Both the position numbers and the translations under genes were made by a program. The notes below the pieces were generated by a model. It was given only the letters and a program-made list of their open reading frames with translations. It searched no databases and was not told the origin of the DNA. Below, in pieces: positions 24,479 through 33,973 of a stretch of DNA of 64,000 nucleotides; within the stretch, counting starts at the first letter, position 1, and every line of letters starts with the position of its first letter. Source of the DNA: Streptomyces eurythermus (GTDB taxonomy: Bacteria > Actinomycetota > Actinomycetes > Streptomycetales > Streptomycetaceae); assembly GCF_014649115.1 (NCBI RefSeq), contig NZ_BMSK01000011.1, forward strand, positions 224,306 to 288,305. The letters run 5' to 3'.

Positions 24479-27400
24479 CTACTCGATGGGCACCGGAGGC
24501 TCGTCCACCGTGGATAGTCTGGTGATTTCGGCTTCTGACAGCACTCCGGCGTACACGCGTAGGTCATCGAGACGGCCGGGCAGGAGGTTGCCCCACTGGC
24601 CGTTGTCGTGACGGCGTCCTCGCCCGACCATCTGCGGCCCAGCCGGCTGGAAGACACCCTTGAACAAGGCGCCGTCCTCGTCGCCTTGCCGTTCACCAGT
24701 GACGTAGAGCTTGATCGACTGCGCGGCTGAGTCGAAGACGCCGACTACATGCACCCAGCCGTTGGGCGAGTTGACCTCGTCGGAGGTCGTCATGGCGCCT
24801 GGTCCTCCGAGTACGTCGCTGCTGAACAGGCCGAAGTTCCAGTCTCCGACCGCCTCACCTGGTTCTTGCCGGTACCACAGGCGGAAAGCGTCCCGCTGGG
24901 TACCTGGGTGGGAAAAGACGGTGGGCGAGTGGGCGATGGTGGTGTCCTCCAGTTTGGAGTCCGCTGAGAGGTTGACCCATCCGGCCACGGAGAAGCTGCC
25001 GCTGTTGTCCAGCACTGCTGAAGCGGTGGCGTGCCCGCCGGCATCCGCGTCGAGAGCCATGACGGTGGCGTGGCCGAACTCGTCATTGGCGGCGAACGAC
25101 GCGCCTGATTGAAGGGCGAGTGAGTTACCTCGCTCAGTGCTGTCGGCGGCAGTGGTACCGGACGTTTCGTTCATTTCCCAGTGAGCCAGGAGCTCGGGCT
25201 GAGGAAGCCCCGTGCCAGAGTCCTCCATGTTGACCAGCGCGTTCAGCTCGGACGGGTAGACCGCGCGCTTCCATGCCTGAACATGGTCGACGTCCGCATA
25301 TATCTGCGTGTCGGCATGCCAGCGTCCGATTTCCATGGGGCCGTTTGCAGCCCATGGTGTGGTGAAGGACGTTTCAGCCTCCAGCTGCCCGTTCACATAG
25401 AGCTGGATCTTGTTGGCTTCTTTGTTGTAAACGCCCAGTAGATGTGTCCAAGCACCGAGGACGGGAGGCCGTGCGGATACAGCTCGAGCGATGGTTGTCT
25501 CATCGCTGGTCTGGTCCGTGGCGTATCGGTTGAAGATCCAACGGTCATAACCGGTGGAGTAGTACAACTGGAAAGCGCCCACGTTGACGCCTTGCTGCTG
25601 GAGCACGGTGGTCTGCTGCTTGTCCTTGAGGCGGACCCACGCGGCGACGGCGAAGCTGTTCGCAGTGTCTACTACAGGTCCCTGGGTGCCCGCCCAGGTT
25701 GTAGTGCCAGTACCTGCAAGACCGGCACCGTTCCTCGCCTGGGAGGCCCAGGAGGCCTGGTTCAAGGTCATTGGGTGGATGCTGCCGTGCGCGTTGGCCG
25801 CAGCAGTCCCGGTACCTTCGTCGAACTTCCAGGCAGCGACGGGATCGGAGGGCCGGCCCACTTTGAACAGGTAGTCCTTGTGGGCACTGGGATACCCGGC
25901 ATTGTCGAACGTCTGCACCCGCAAGGTATTGGTCAGCCGTTTATCCGGAGTCACCGTCATTTCATATGAGGGCGTGTTTACGGAGAACTGCTTACTGCCC
26001 AGCTTGACGCCATTGAGCCACCAGTCATAGCGGCGCACGTCAGAGGCGTTTGCCGTGATCACGAACTTTCCGGGAGTGCCGACTCCACCGTGTTCGCTGT
26101 CGACCGAGCAATCAGTCCCGGCGCACTCGGGGTATGCGACCGACGTGACGCCCGGCTGAGGAGGCCCTCCAGGGTCAACTTCGAAGTAGCAGTAGGCGGA
26201 CCAGGGGCCATAGAGGTAGTTGGTCGCACCTCCATAGGTGTACTTGTATTCCGTACGGGCACGGAACTTGTATGTCGTGTCTTTGGACAGCGCGGCGGTA
26301 ACCGAGGTGCCCGCCGTACCACTGCCAGTCCACGTGCTCGGCTTCAGGACGGTCGGCGTCGTGCTGCTGCCCTTGTACAACTCGAAGTTCGGGCGCAGAC
26401 TCGCGTTCGACCCGTCGCTCGAAGTCGGCGTAGCCGTCAGCCGCGGTGTGTCATCCCGGATGAACGCGGGGCTGGTAGATACCGAACAGGAAACGTTGGG
26501 ATCGGACATCTTCACCGTGGAAGGCTTGCTGTTCGGCGGTGTCACGTAAGTGATGGACAGACGCGGCTTGCGCTCCGTGGAGGCCCGTTCGTCCAGGGGG
26601 GACATGAACTGCTTCCATGCGATCGGATCCGACTCGCTCGCCCTCAGCCCCAAGGTAGTAGTCGTCGATTTAGCCTTCGCCGTATATGCGACGGCGGCCG
26701 TGGCATCGAACTCAATGTCGCCGTCCGGGCAGCTGGATGAGAACCCCTTGGCCGCCGAGACGGTGTCGACCTTAGCGGACCAGGACGGCTGATGACTCCA
26801 GGTGGTCGAACTGGAGATGGTTCCAGTCCGGTAAAGGTCAATATCGCGCTTCTCGCAGTTGGCGGACCAAATGGCGTAGGACGTGAACGTTGCCCCGAGA
26901 ATTTTTTTACCTGCGACTGACCTGGTGTCGAACTGGAAGAGCGAGCGCGACAGTTTGTTGTCAACGTAGGCGTCATAGCCCACACCAAGAGCGTGCTTGG
27001 TCTTCCAGAAACTGGTACCTGCGGAGTCGGACCAGACCGTAGTCCATCCGGTCAGTGATGCCTTCAAGGACGGTGGGTCCAGAACCACCGGATAGACCGT
27101 CGCAGGGTCCTGCAGAAACTCATGGTCCGGAGCTATGGACAATGTCTCGTCGGTGACAGTTACGTCCATGACCGCTGTACGAGAGCCGGCACCAGGGCTG
27201 AGCGGGGCACTATCGGAACTGCTCTGCTCAACGATGTTGCTGCGCAGGCCGGTCACAGTCGTTGATGCAGGCACGGGGGCCGAATCCCACATGAGGGCGG
27301 AGCTGCTCGACACAACAGCTTGACCGGAAGCGTCTACGAACGCGGCGCCGCCCGAGGGAGACGACTGCACAGTCAGGCCCTTGGTAGTGATCGGGAAGCG

Positions 27401-28087
27401 CAGCGACTCCAACGCAGGGTTGGCGGCCGCATTCCGAGTGCGCAGCACCACGTGATAGCTGAAGCCGTCCGCATGCGTCTGCACCACCACGTCGGTATCC
27501 GGCAGTACCGACTTGTAGATCGCGGACGATCCGTCGAGCACCGGCTCGGGAAGCCCCCATGGGGCAGTGACCGCGTACTCGGTCCCGCCTAGCCTCATCC
27601 GCGCCAGCGGACCGGTACCGCCACCTGACACCACAATGTCTTCGGCCGATTTCGGTCTGACCGAGCCGTCCGCTCCCATTGCCAACGTGGTATCGACCGC
27701 CATCCACTTGCCGTCCTTGCGCATGCGCTCAGGAGCGGCAGAGGAGACCGCAGTGAAGGTGCCATCACTGTTGGCGAATACTTGCCCAGTGGCGGTGGTG
27801 AGCCCGGTGACCTCGACGCGCTGCCCCGACTCGACAGCTCTGCGGGAAGCCTTCTGCTCCTCCGACTCGACTGGTGGGCCGTCATCCTGCCAGAACGCCT
27901 TGCCCCGACTCGGTTCGTCCGCAGATTCCGAAGGCGTCAAGGGGAGCACTTCCGATGTCGACGGCGGCGCTTCGGCCGCTCCGGCACCCACCGCACTCCC
28001 GGTGCCGGCGCCACTAAGGAGGACCACCAGTGCCGCGGCGGCGGCTCTCCCACGCACCGCTCCCCCGCGCTGCCTGCGTCGCAACAT
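24479..28087 (-). CDS. Secreted LamG-domain protein (partner of the RHS toxin)
   Basis: This secreted protein has 1202 aa. The ATG at 28087 is followed by a signal peptide (MLRRRQRGGAVRGR, then a hydrophobic core). The N-terminal third is a beta-rich region. Residues ~345-510 resemble a DNRLRE-type carbohydrate-binding region (WKTKHALGVGYDAYVDN... RSLFQFDT), then Ig-like linkers, then two concanavalin-like LamG domains at ~745-950 and ~970-1195, each with WVRL/WVNL and IQLYVNG/IKLYVTG strands. Such proteins often sit next to RHS genes in Streptomyces. It may anchor the toxin to the wall or recognise a target surface. The next gene starts 436 bases downstream on the same strand. The start is less certain because the ribosome-binding site is weak. 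Confidence 0.82.
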   Translation of the reverse strand: MLRRRQRGGAVRGRAAAAALVVLLSGAGTGSAVGAGAAEAPPSTSEVLPLTPSESADEPSRGKAFWQDDGPPVESEEQKASRRAVESGQRVEVTGLTTATGQVFANSDGTFTAVSSAAPERMRKDGKWMAVDTTLAMGADGSVRPKSAEDIVVSGGGTGPLARMRLGGTEYAVTAPWGLPEPVLDGSSAIYKSVLPDTDVVVQTHADGFSYHVVLRTRNAAANPALESLRFPITTKGLTVQSSPSGGAAFVDASGQAVVSSSSALMWDSAPVPASTTVTGLRSNIVEQSSSDSAPLSPGAGSRTAVMDVTVTDETLSIAPDHEFLQDPATVYPVVLDPPSLKASLTGWTTVWSDSAGTSFWKTKHALGVGYDAYVDNKLSRSLFQFDTRSVAGKKILGATFTSYAIWSANCEKRDIDLYRTGTISSSTTWSHQPSWSAKVDTVSAAKGFSSSCPDGDIEFDATAAVAYTAKAKSTTTTLGLRASESDPIAWKQFMSPLDERASTERKPRLSITYVTPPNSKPSTVKMSDPNVSCSVSTSPAFIRDDTPRLTATPTSSDGSNASLRPNFELYKGSSTTPTVLKPSTWTGSGTAGTSVTAALSKDTTYKFRARTEYKYTYGGATNYLYGPWSAYCYFEVDPGGPPQPGVTSVAYPECAGTDCSVDSEHGGVGTPGKFVITANASDVRRYDWWLNGVKLGSKQFSVNTPSYEMTVTPDKRLTNTLRVQTFDNAGYPSAHKDYLFKVGRPSDPVAAWKFDEGTGTAAANAHGSIHPMTLNQASWASQARNGAGLAGTGTTTWAGTQGPVVDTANSFAVAAWVRLKDKQQTTVLQQQGVNVGAFQLYYSTGYDRWIFNRYATDQTSDETTIARAVSARPPVLGAWTHLLGVYNKEANKIQLYVNGQLEAETSFTTPWAANGPMEIGRWHADTQIYADVDHVQAWKRAVYPSELNALVNMEDSGTGLPQPELLAHWEMNETSGTTAADSTERGNSLALQSGASFAANDEFGHATVMALDADAGGHATASAVLDNSGSFSVAGWVNLSADSKLEDTTIAHSPTVFSHPGTQRDAFRLWYRQEPGEAVGDWNFGLFSSDVLGGPGAMTTSDEVNSPNGWVHVVGVFDSAAQSIKLYVTGERQGDEDGALFKGVFQPAGPQMVGRGRRHDNGQWGNLLPGRLDDLRVYAGVLSEAEITRLSTVDEPPVPIE

Positions 28088-29891
28088 GCGCAGCCACTTT
28101 CTGAAGATTTCATGAAGATTATTAGCGGGGGAACTTAGCGGATCAATGTCTTCACGCCTAGAGCAGCAGATAGGGGCATACCTACCGAAAGGAGGGATTC
28201 CCTTTGCGGCCACCATGTGTTCTACGCCACATTCGGAGATCGAGAGCTGCACAAGTCGAGCAGTCCGAGGCGCACCTTCGCCGCCGAGGGCTCATCCACT
28301 ACGACGCGCACGCCGTGTGCGGGCACCGGCGCAGCGTGGGCCTGGTTCGCTGCTGGCTTTTCGGCATAGACCTGCTGGGACTTGGGATCGTGGCCTCGGT
28401 CGGTGGCGGGCGGTCGACCGTACCGCGGGCCCAGAGGAACCGACGGCACCGACAGGCGGTGATGGCTCGAACGTGGCATTGAACGAGTTGATGCGGGGCC
28501 AGACAAACAGCGACGACCTCCGGAGCCGTGTGCCATGTGCTCACGCACACTGCAGGTAGGGGTGAGCAGCACGGTCGCCGCTCCCCGCGGTAGCCAGGCC
28601 CGGGCCATCCCCGTAGGTGCAGAAGCAGCCGCAAGCAAGGTGCTTCTCGCCCTCCCAACAAAGACCATCCCTGCGTATGCAAGGAACAGCCAGTCGCCCA
28701 GCTCGGAGCGGGCCGTCCGGCCTACTCCCACGCAGCACGGCCAGCAGCGGTGCGGGCAGGACCGGTGACCAGAATCGGCGGCTTCACAGCCCGATCGGCC
28801 CGGCTTGCCTGCTCATCCTGGTCGTAACCGGCTGGCAGCAGCCGGTCGTCCGCCGCGGCGGACGGCGCCTCACCGAGCACCGCCCGCACCCGCTGCCACA
28901 GGCCAACGGCGGGCGAGAGCGGGCAGGTGCCCAGCCCGAGGGCGGTCAGCCGGGCGCCTTCCAGCATCGGGCGGCCGGCCAGCAGATGTTGATCGCCGTG
29001 GAACTCGTTACGTCGCGGTCCTCGGTCGCCCCGGAGGGCGACCGCCAGGCTGCTTGAGCAGTGGAAATAGCCTATCGCTCGTTCCTCTGTGGGTGAGCAT
29101 CGAGTAACAGAATTGCTGAATACGGACATACGACTTAGGCGTGATTCGCGTGTCGCGTGTGCGCTTCCGGTTCCGAAGCAGTCGTGAGGAAGGAACACTC
29201 ATCCAACTGTCGGCCGTGTAGCGGACATCATGGTCGTCAAAGTACGCGATCGCCATAGGGAGGCTGGTGGAGGGCCTGCGCTCTGGCGCCCCAGAGGAGG
29301 CAACGTCCTGCTCCGCTGGGCCGATGCCCTTCCGGTCCGGGGTTCGGAGCCGGGCTGGCCGGGCCTGGCCGAGCGGTTGCGGCGCGCACTGGTGCCCCGT
29401 CGGCCGGACCGGCCGAGCCCGCTCCCCCGGGCGGCCCATGGCCGGTCGCATCACCCGGACAACTGCTTACTTGACTGGTGGCGCTGGCGACTGACGTCAC
29501 CCAAGACCGCGCCTGGGCAGCAGACAGGCTGGCTCGGGACTGTGAGCCGGTGACGGTGATGGCTGGGCGAACGGCCCCGATGCCCCCGGCAGCCCGCCAC
29601 GCCTACGAAACCAGGAGCCCACCTGAACAGCGACGCGATACACCTGATGCCCCATCAGAACGAGCGTCAAATGAGCGTCAAGATATCTCGCAGAGCGTCA
29701 TTCCAGCGTCAAGATATCGCCCGTAACGCCCATAGCGCACATCACGCGCACTCACCAAAACCGCAGGTCATGCGCTCTTTGTGACCGGTTCATGGATGAC
29801 AACGCACTCCACATGATGCGTCATAGGAAACAGGTCGATCGAGGACCGCAGCGGCTGGCTCTCAGGTCCGGTCATGCCGCCAAGGGGATCC
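28088..29891. other. 1.8-kb stretch without a confident gene, between the toxin genes and the integrase
   Basis: Several open frames occur here but none has a recognisable domain, consistent codon bias and a good start together. One (28204-28482, +) has AAAGGAGGG before a TTG but encodes an Arg/His-rich sequence. Another (28722-29198, -) includes LVGQRVRAVLGE-like text that could be a decayed gene. G+C is lower than in the flanks. This is where an excisionase or regulator would be expected; I cannot identify one, so the region probably holds decayed element genes. The integrase promoter and iterons lie at its right end. Confidence 0.5.
29663..29711. repeat. Four AGCGTCA iterons (spacing 11, 20, 11) upstream of the integrase
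   Basis: AGCGTCA begins at 29663, 29674, 29694 and 29705; two copies extend to AGCGTCAAGATATC. Pairs 11 bp apart place the motif on one helix face. The block is about 180 bases before the integrase start, a plausible site for an excisionase or a repressor of the integrase. Confidence 0.55.
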
Positions 29892-31040
29892 ATGGCACCG
29901 TACCGGGGGCGCGTCCGATGGTGGGATCCCACCACCAAACGCCGCCAGTCACTGTCCGAGGGAAAGAACAGCGAAGAAGAAGCGCAGGAGTGGCTCCAGG
30001 CCATCGTCCAGGCCGCACAAGCCGGCCTGACCCCATCGACCGCCACCATGACGCTGGCCGAATACGGCGAGGCGAACATGGACCTCGCGCTGCGCGGCCT
30101 GGAACTGAAGACACTCGACCCCTACCTCGCGGGATGGCGAAAGCGTGTGGTTCCCGCCCTCGGGCACCTCGCCGTACGGTTGATCACCAACGGTGTCGTC
30201 GACCGGACCGTGCAGAACTGGATCGCCGACGAGCACAGCCGCTCAACGGTCAAGAACACCATCGCCGTCCTGGTCCGCGTCATGGAGCAGGCCGTCCGGG
30301 ACGGCATCATCACCGTCAACCCGGCCCGCGTGACCGGCTGGCAGAAGCTCTACAAGCAGGCCGAGGACGAACTCCGTAATCCGCGCGCGCTGGCCCTGCC
30401 CGACTGGGACAGCCTCATCGAGCTGGCCGACGCGCTCGTGGCCGCCTCCCACGACCAGTACCGCGGCTGGGGAGACGTCGTCGTCTTCGCCGCATGCACC
30501 GCCGCCCGGATCGGCGAAGTCTCAGGCTGCCGCATCCAGGACATCGACACCGACCAGTGGATCTGGACCGTGCGGCGCCAGACCACACCCGCACCCGGCG
30601 GCCTGACCGACAAGGGCACCAAGGGCAAGCGGGCCCGCAAGGTCCCCATCATCGAGGAGATCCGCCCCCTCGCCGCCCAGCGCATCCTGTCCGCCGGCCC
30701 CGACCCCGACGCCCGCCTGTTCACCGGCCCGCGCGGCGGACGCATCTCCACCGCCGTCCTGCGCGACGCCACCCACTGGGACGACGTGGTCATCAGGCTC
30801 GGCTACGAACACCTGCGCCGCCACGACCCCCGGCACACCGGCCTCACATGGTTCACCGACGCGGGAGTCCCGGTCCACGTCCTGCGGCGCATCGCCGGCC
30901 ACGGCTCCCTCATGACCACCCAGCGCCACCTCCACCCCGACGTCCACAAGATCACGGCCGCCGGCGCAGCACTCTCCGCACACCTCAGCGCGGTCCGCGC
31001 CCCCCGCTCACTCCCCGGCCCGATCGTCATGACCCGCTGA
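29892..31040 (+). CDS. int: Tyrosine-family integrase with catalytic Tyr replaced by His
   Basis: This 382-aa site-specific recombinase would catalyse integration at tRNA-Pro. An N-terminal DNA-binding segment (PYRGRVRWWDP), a SAM-like core-binding domain (~50-150) and the catalytic domain (~165-360) are present. Active-site residues visible are Arg in TAARIGEVSG, Lys in KGKRARKVPI, His/Arg in RRHDPRHTG and His in IAGHGS. The nucleophile, normally Tyr in TTQRYLHPD, is His (codon 346, CAC at 30927-30929). This is a single T-to-C change from TAC and should abolish strand cleavage. No other Tyr is nearby. The ATG at 29892 follows AAGGGG; an ATG at 29874 is also possible. The right attachment site begins 48 bases after the stop. 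Confidence 0.9.
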   Translation: MAPYRGRVRWWDPTTKRRQSLSEGKNSEEEAQEWLQAIVQAAQAGLTPSTATMTLAEYGEANMDLALRGLELKTLDPYLAGWRKRVVPALGHLAVRLITNGVVDRTVQNWIADEHSRSTVKNTIAVLVRVMEQAVRDGIITVNPARVTGWQKLYKQAEDELRNPRALALPDWDSLIELADALVAASHDQYRGWGDVVVFAACTAARIGEVSGCRIQDIDTDQWIWTVRRQTTPAPGGLTDKGTKGKRARKVPIIEEIRPLAAQRILSAGPDPDARLFTGPRGGRISTAVLRDATHWDDVVIRLGYEHLRRHDPRHTGLTWFTDAGVPVHVLRRIAGHGSLMTTQRHLHPDVHKITAAGAALSAHLSAVRAPRSLPGPIVMTR

Positions 31041-31058
31041 CACCGGTCAAGGGAGCAC

Positions 31059-31080
31059 TAATCCCCAACTGGTCCCCAGA
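31059..31080. repeat. Paired 11-bp repeat matching the left arm site
   Basis: TAATCCCCAAC (31059-31069) and TGGTCCCCAGA (31070-31080) repeat the TGGTCCCCAAC pair found at 16157-16178. The 16-base CCCCAACTGGTCCCCA is identical at both ends. It lies between the integrase stop and the right attachment site. Probably an integrase arm site. Confidence 0.5.
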
Positions 31081-31088
31081 AACGGCCG

Positions 31089-31215
<127 letters not shown>

Positions 31216-31398
31216 TCGCACTGCCGCGCGGTGGCCCGCGTGATCGTGCGGACAGCACTTTACCCCACGTCGGCGGGTGTGCCGAAGCGAGCCGGGCAGG
31301 GATGCTTGCAAACCGGGGCAAAGTGGGATCGTCGGCCGGGTGGGAGCCGGAGCGGGGCGGGGGCGCGGCGGGGAACGCGGCGGGGCACAATCGGCGGT

Positions 31399-31977
31399 AT
31401 GACGAACTCGGGGTCATCGGATGCCAGGGACCGGGACACGGCCGGGCGGGCCCGGAACGCGCGGCCCCGGGACGGGCTGGGGCGTCCCCTGCCCTACGGC
31501 GCCGAGGGTGTTCCCCGGCAGCCGGAAGGGGTCCTGCGGGCACCTCGGGAGACCGTCGGCGAGGCGCAGGCGCTGCTGGCCGCCGGACGGCCGTTCCACG
31601 CGCACGAGGTGTTCGAGGACGCCTGGAAGTCCGGGCCCCGGGAGGAACGCCCGCTCTGGCGGGGGCTGGCCCAGCTGGCCGTCGGGCTCACCCACGCGGC
31701 CCGGGGCAACTCCGTCGGCGGGTCCCGGCTGCTGCGGCGGGGCGCCGGCGCGGTCGAGGAATGGGCGGCCGGGCAGGGCGAGGACCGGCCCTACGGACTG
31801 GATCTGCCCGGGCTGGCCCGGTGGGCGCGGGAGCTGGCGGGCCGGGTGGAGCGCGGCTCGGCGCCGGTCGACCCACGCGCCGAGGCCCCCTGGCTGGGAC
31901 CCGCCGAGGCCTCCCGGCCGGACCCTGCCGAGGTTCCCCGGCCGGACCCCGCGAAGGCACCCCGGCCGGGCCTCTGA
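31399..31977 (+). CDS. DUF309 family protein
   Basis: This 192-aa protein has the DUF309 core at ~60-130: LLAAGRPFHAHEVFEDAWK, then LWRGLAQLAVGLTHAARGN. The invariant HAHE-type motif suggests a metal or small-molecule site, but the family has no established biochemical role. The ATG at 31399 is the first reasonable start after the tRNA region. The C-terminal ~35 residues are Pro-rich near-repeats (AEVPRPDPAKAPRP) outside the domain, probably disordered. It is followed by the cobF-type gene on the same strand 91 bases later. Confidence 0.85.
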   Translation: MTNSGSSDARDRDTAGRARNARPRDGLGRPLPYGAEGVPRQPEGVLRAPRETVGEAQALLAAGRPFHAHEVFEDAWKSGPREERPLWRGLAQLAVGLTHAARGNSVGGSRLLRRGAGAVEEWAAGQGEDRPYGLDLPGLARWARELAGRVERGSAPVDPRAEAPWLGPAEASRPDPAEVPRPDPAKAPRPGL

Positions 31978-32068
31978 CGCGCGGGTTCCCCGGGCGCGGC
32001 CGAGGGGTCGTCGCTGCGCGTACGGAGGCGGTGGACGCATTGTCAGTGGCATACGGCAGACTCGGGGC

Positions 32069-32857
32069 GTGCGAAAGATTCATGTCATCGGTATCGGCGC
32101 GGGCGACCCCGACCAGCTGACCCTGCAGGCGGTCAAGGCGCTGCGGAGCACGGACGTGTTCTTCCTTCTCGACAAGGGCGAGGTGAAGAGCGATCTGACC
32201 CAGCTCCGCCGGGACATGCTGGACGCGCATCTGCCGGCCGGGTCGTACCGGGTGGTGGAGGCCCGCGACCCGGAGCGGGACCGCTCCGCGGGCGGGTCGG
32301 CGTACTCCCCGGCCGTCGGCGACTGGCGCAGCGCCCGCGCCGGGATCTACGAGCGGCTGATCGCCGGGGAACTGGACGAGGACGGCACCGGCGCGTTCCT
32401 CGTATGGGGGGACCCGGCGCTGTACGACAGCACGCTGGGCATCCTGGAGGAGGTGCTGGCGCGGGGCGCGGTGGAGTTCACGTACGACGTGGTGCCCGGC
32501 ATCAGCAGCGTCTCCGCCCTGGTCGCCCGGCATCGCACGGGGCTGAACCGGGTCGCCCGGCCGGTGCAGATCACCACGGGGCGGCGGCTGGCCGAGGGCT
32601 TCCCGGAGGGGGTGGACGACGTGGTCGTGATGCTGGACGCGCACCAGGCCTTCCGGCGGTACGCCGAGGAGGACATGGACATCTACTGGGGTGCCTACAT
32701 AGGCACGCCGGACGAGATCCTCGTCTCCGGCCCGATCGCCGAGGCCGCTCCGCGCATCGAGCGCCTGCGAGCCGAGGCGCGCGAGCGCAAGGGCTGGATC
32801 ATGGACACGTACCTGCTGCGCAGGAATCCGGCGGAGGACGGGTCCACCCGGGACTGA
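32069..32857 (+). CDS. cobF: Precorrin-6A synthase (deacetylating), CobF
   Basis: This 262-aa SAM-dependent tetrapyrrole methylase makes precorrin-6A in aerobic cobalamin synthesis, methylating C-1 and removing the acetyl group of precorrin-5. It has the family start RKIHVIGIGAGDPDQLTLQA, the GDPALYDSTLGI motif and VVPGISSVSALVARH, the SAM-binding loops of the fold. The GTG at 32069 begins directly at the conserved N-terminus; the longer open frame upstream is a shadow of the DUF309 gene. The ribosome-binding site is weak. A convergent gene for the next pathway step (precorrin-6A reductase) lies 242 bases away, so both belong to B12 synthesis. Confidence 0.9.
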   Translation: MRKIHVIGIGAGDPDQLTLQAVKALRSTDVFFLLDKGEVKSDLTQLRRDMLDAHLPAGSYRVVEARDPERDRSAGGSAYSPAVGDWRSARAGIYERLIAGELDEDGTGAFLVWGDPALYDSTLGILEEVLARGAVEFTYDVVPGISSVSALVARHRTGLNRVARPVQITTGRRLAEGFPEGVDDVVVMLDAHQAFRRYAEEDMDIYWGAYIGTPDEILVSGPIAEAAPRIERLRAEARERKGWIMDTYLLRRNPAEDGSTRD

Positions 32858-33099
32858 GCAGGAGCGGGAACGGGCGGCCCGGCCGGGAACGGGAACGGGA
32901 CCGGGGCCGGGCAGCCCGCACAGGGGCGTAGACCGAGCAGCGCGGGGCCGGGCTTACGGGGCTGACCCGAGCGGGGACGGCCGGCGTGGAGCCGAGGGCT
33001 CGGGCCGGCGGGGGCGGGCGACCGGCAGGGACGGGACAGGCGACCGGTGGGGTCAGGTGCTCCGGGGACATGCGTCCGGCGGGGCGGCTCCCGGCCGGG

Positions 33100-33861
33100 T
33101 CAGGTGCCCGGTGCCCCGTGTGCTGCCAAGCCCAGGCGTGCCAGGGCGCTCGCCACGTCCGGTACCGCTTCGACTCCGTCCGGCAGCGGTGGGCGGCGGA
33201 CGACGACGACGGGCAGCCCCAGGTCGCGCGCGGCGGTGAGTTTCGCCGCCGTGGCCTCGCCTCCGCTGTCCTTGGTGACCAGGACGTCGATCCGGTGGGC
33301 GCGCAGGAGCCGCGTCTCGTCCGGGACCGTGAACGGGCCGCGGGCCAGGATCACCCGGGTGTCCGGCGGCAGGGGCGGTTCGGGCGGTTCCACCGAGCGG
33401 ACGAGGAAGTGCAGGCCGGTCAGGGAGGCGAAGGCCGCCAGGCCCAGGCGGCCGGTGCTGAGGAAGACCCGGCTGCCGAGTCTGGGCAGCGCCTCGGCGG
33501 CCCCGGCCAGGGACGCCACGTCGTACCAGCGGTCTCCGGGGCCCGGCCGCCAGCCGGGGCGGCGCAGCACGACGGCGGGGACTTTGGTGGCCCGTGCCGC
33601 GTGCGCCGCGTGGGCGGTGATCGTCCCGGCGAAGGGGTGGGTGGCGTCCACCAAGGCGTCCACCCGGTGCTCGCGCAGCCAGTCGGCCAGGCCCTCCGGC
33701 CCGCCGAAGCCGCCGACGCGCACCTCGCCGGGCAGCGCCCCGGGCCGGGCGACCCGGCCGGCGAGCGAGGTGGTGACCCGTATCCCGGGCCGGACGGCGA
33801 GGTCAGCGGCGAGGCGGCGGGCCTCGGTGGTGCCGCCGAGGATCAGCACATGCGCGGGCAT
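33100..33861 (-). CDS. cobK: Precorrin-6A/cobalt-precorrin-6A reductase, CobK
   Basis: This 253-aa enzyme reduces precorrin-6A with NADPH in corrin ring synthesis. Family motifs are HVLILGGTTEARRLA at the start, GEVRVGGFGGPEGLADWL, LVDATHPFAGTITAHAA and RVFLSTGRLGL. The ATG at 33861 starts at the conserved strand. It converges with cobF, so the two B12 genes adjoin but cannot share a transcript. The 242-base spacer between them is G-rich and holds no gene. Confidence 0.92.
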   Translation of the reverse strand: MPAHVLILGGTTEARRLAADLAVRPGIRVTTSLAGRVARPGALPGEVRVGGFGGPEGLADWLREHRVDALVDATHPFAGTITAHAAHAARATKVPAVVLRRPGWRPGPGDRWYDVASLAGAAEALPRLGSRVFLSTGRLGLAAFASLTGLHFLVRSVEPPEPPLPPDTRVILARGPFTVPDETRLLRAHRIDVLVTKDSGGEATAAKLTAARDLGLPVVVVRRPPLPDGVEAVPDVASALARLGLAAHGAPGT

Positions 33862-33973
33862 AGGGGTGAGCGTACGAGGTGCCGGGCGGCGACCGGACGG
33901 CCGGGGCGGGTTGGGGCGGCCGGGGCCGGACGGCCAGGGGCGGGACGGCCGGGCCGCGGCGGCCGCCCCGGGG

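Noticed and set aside
17143..24696. A longer start for the RHS gene at 24696
   Set aside because: The extra 218 codons lack the signal peptide and pass through the LamG-RHS spacer; the GTG at 24042 is followed by a typical signal peptide.
28204..28482. A 92-aa frame with AAAGGAGGG before a TTG
   Set aside because: The protein is Arg/His-rich with no domain and the purine-rich sequence also forms a small hairpin; not listed as a gene.
28722..29198. A 158-aa frame with HGDQHLLAGRPMLEG-like text
   Set aside because: It has some sensible stretches but no recognised family, no good start and a changing composition; treated as decayed sequence.
32875..33099. G-rich tracts between cobF and cobK that could form G-quadruplexes
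   Set aside because: Runs such as GGGAACGGGAACGGG are common in this GC-rich genome and no function is evident.
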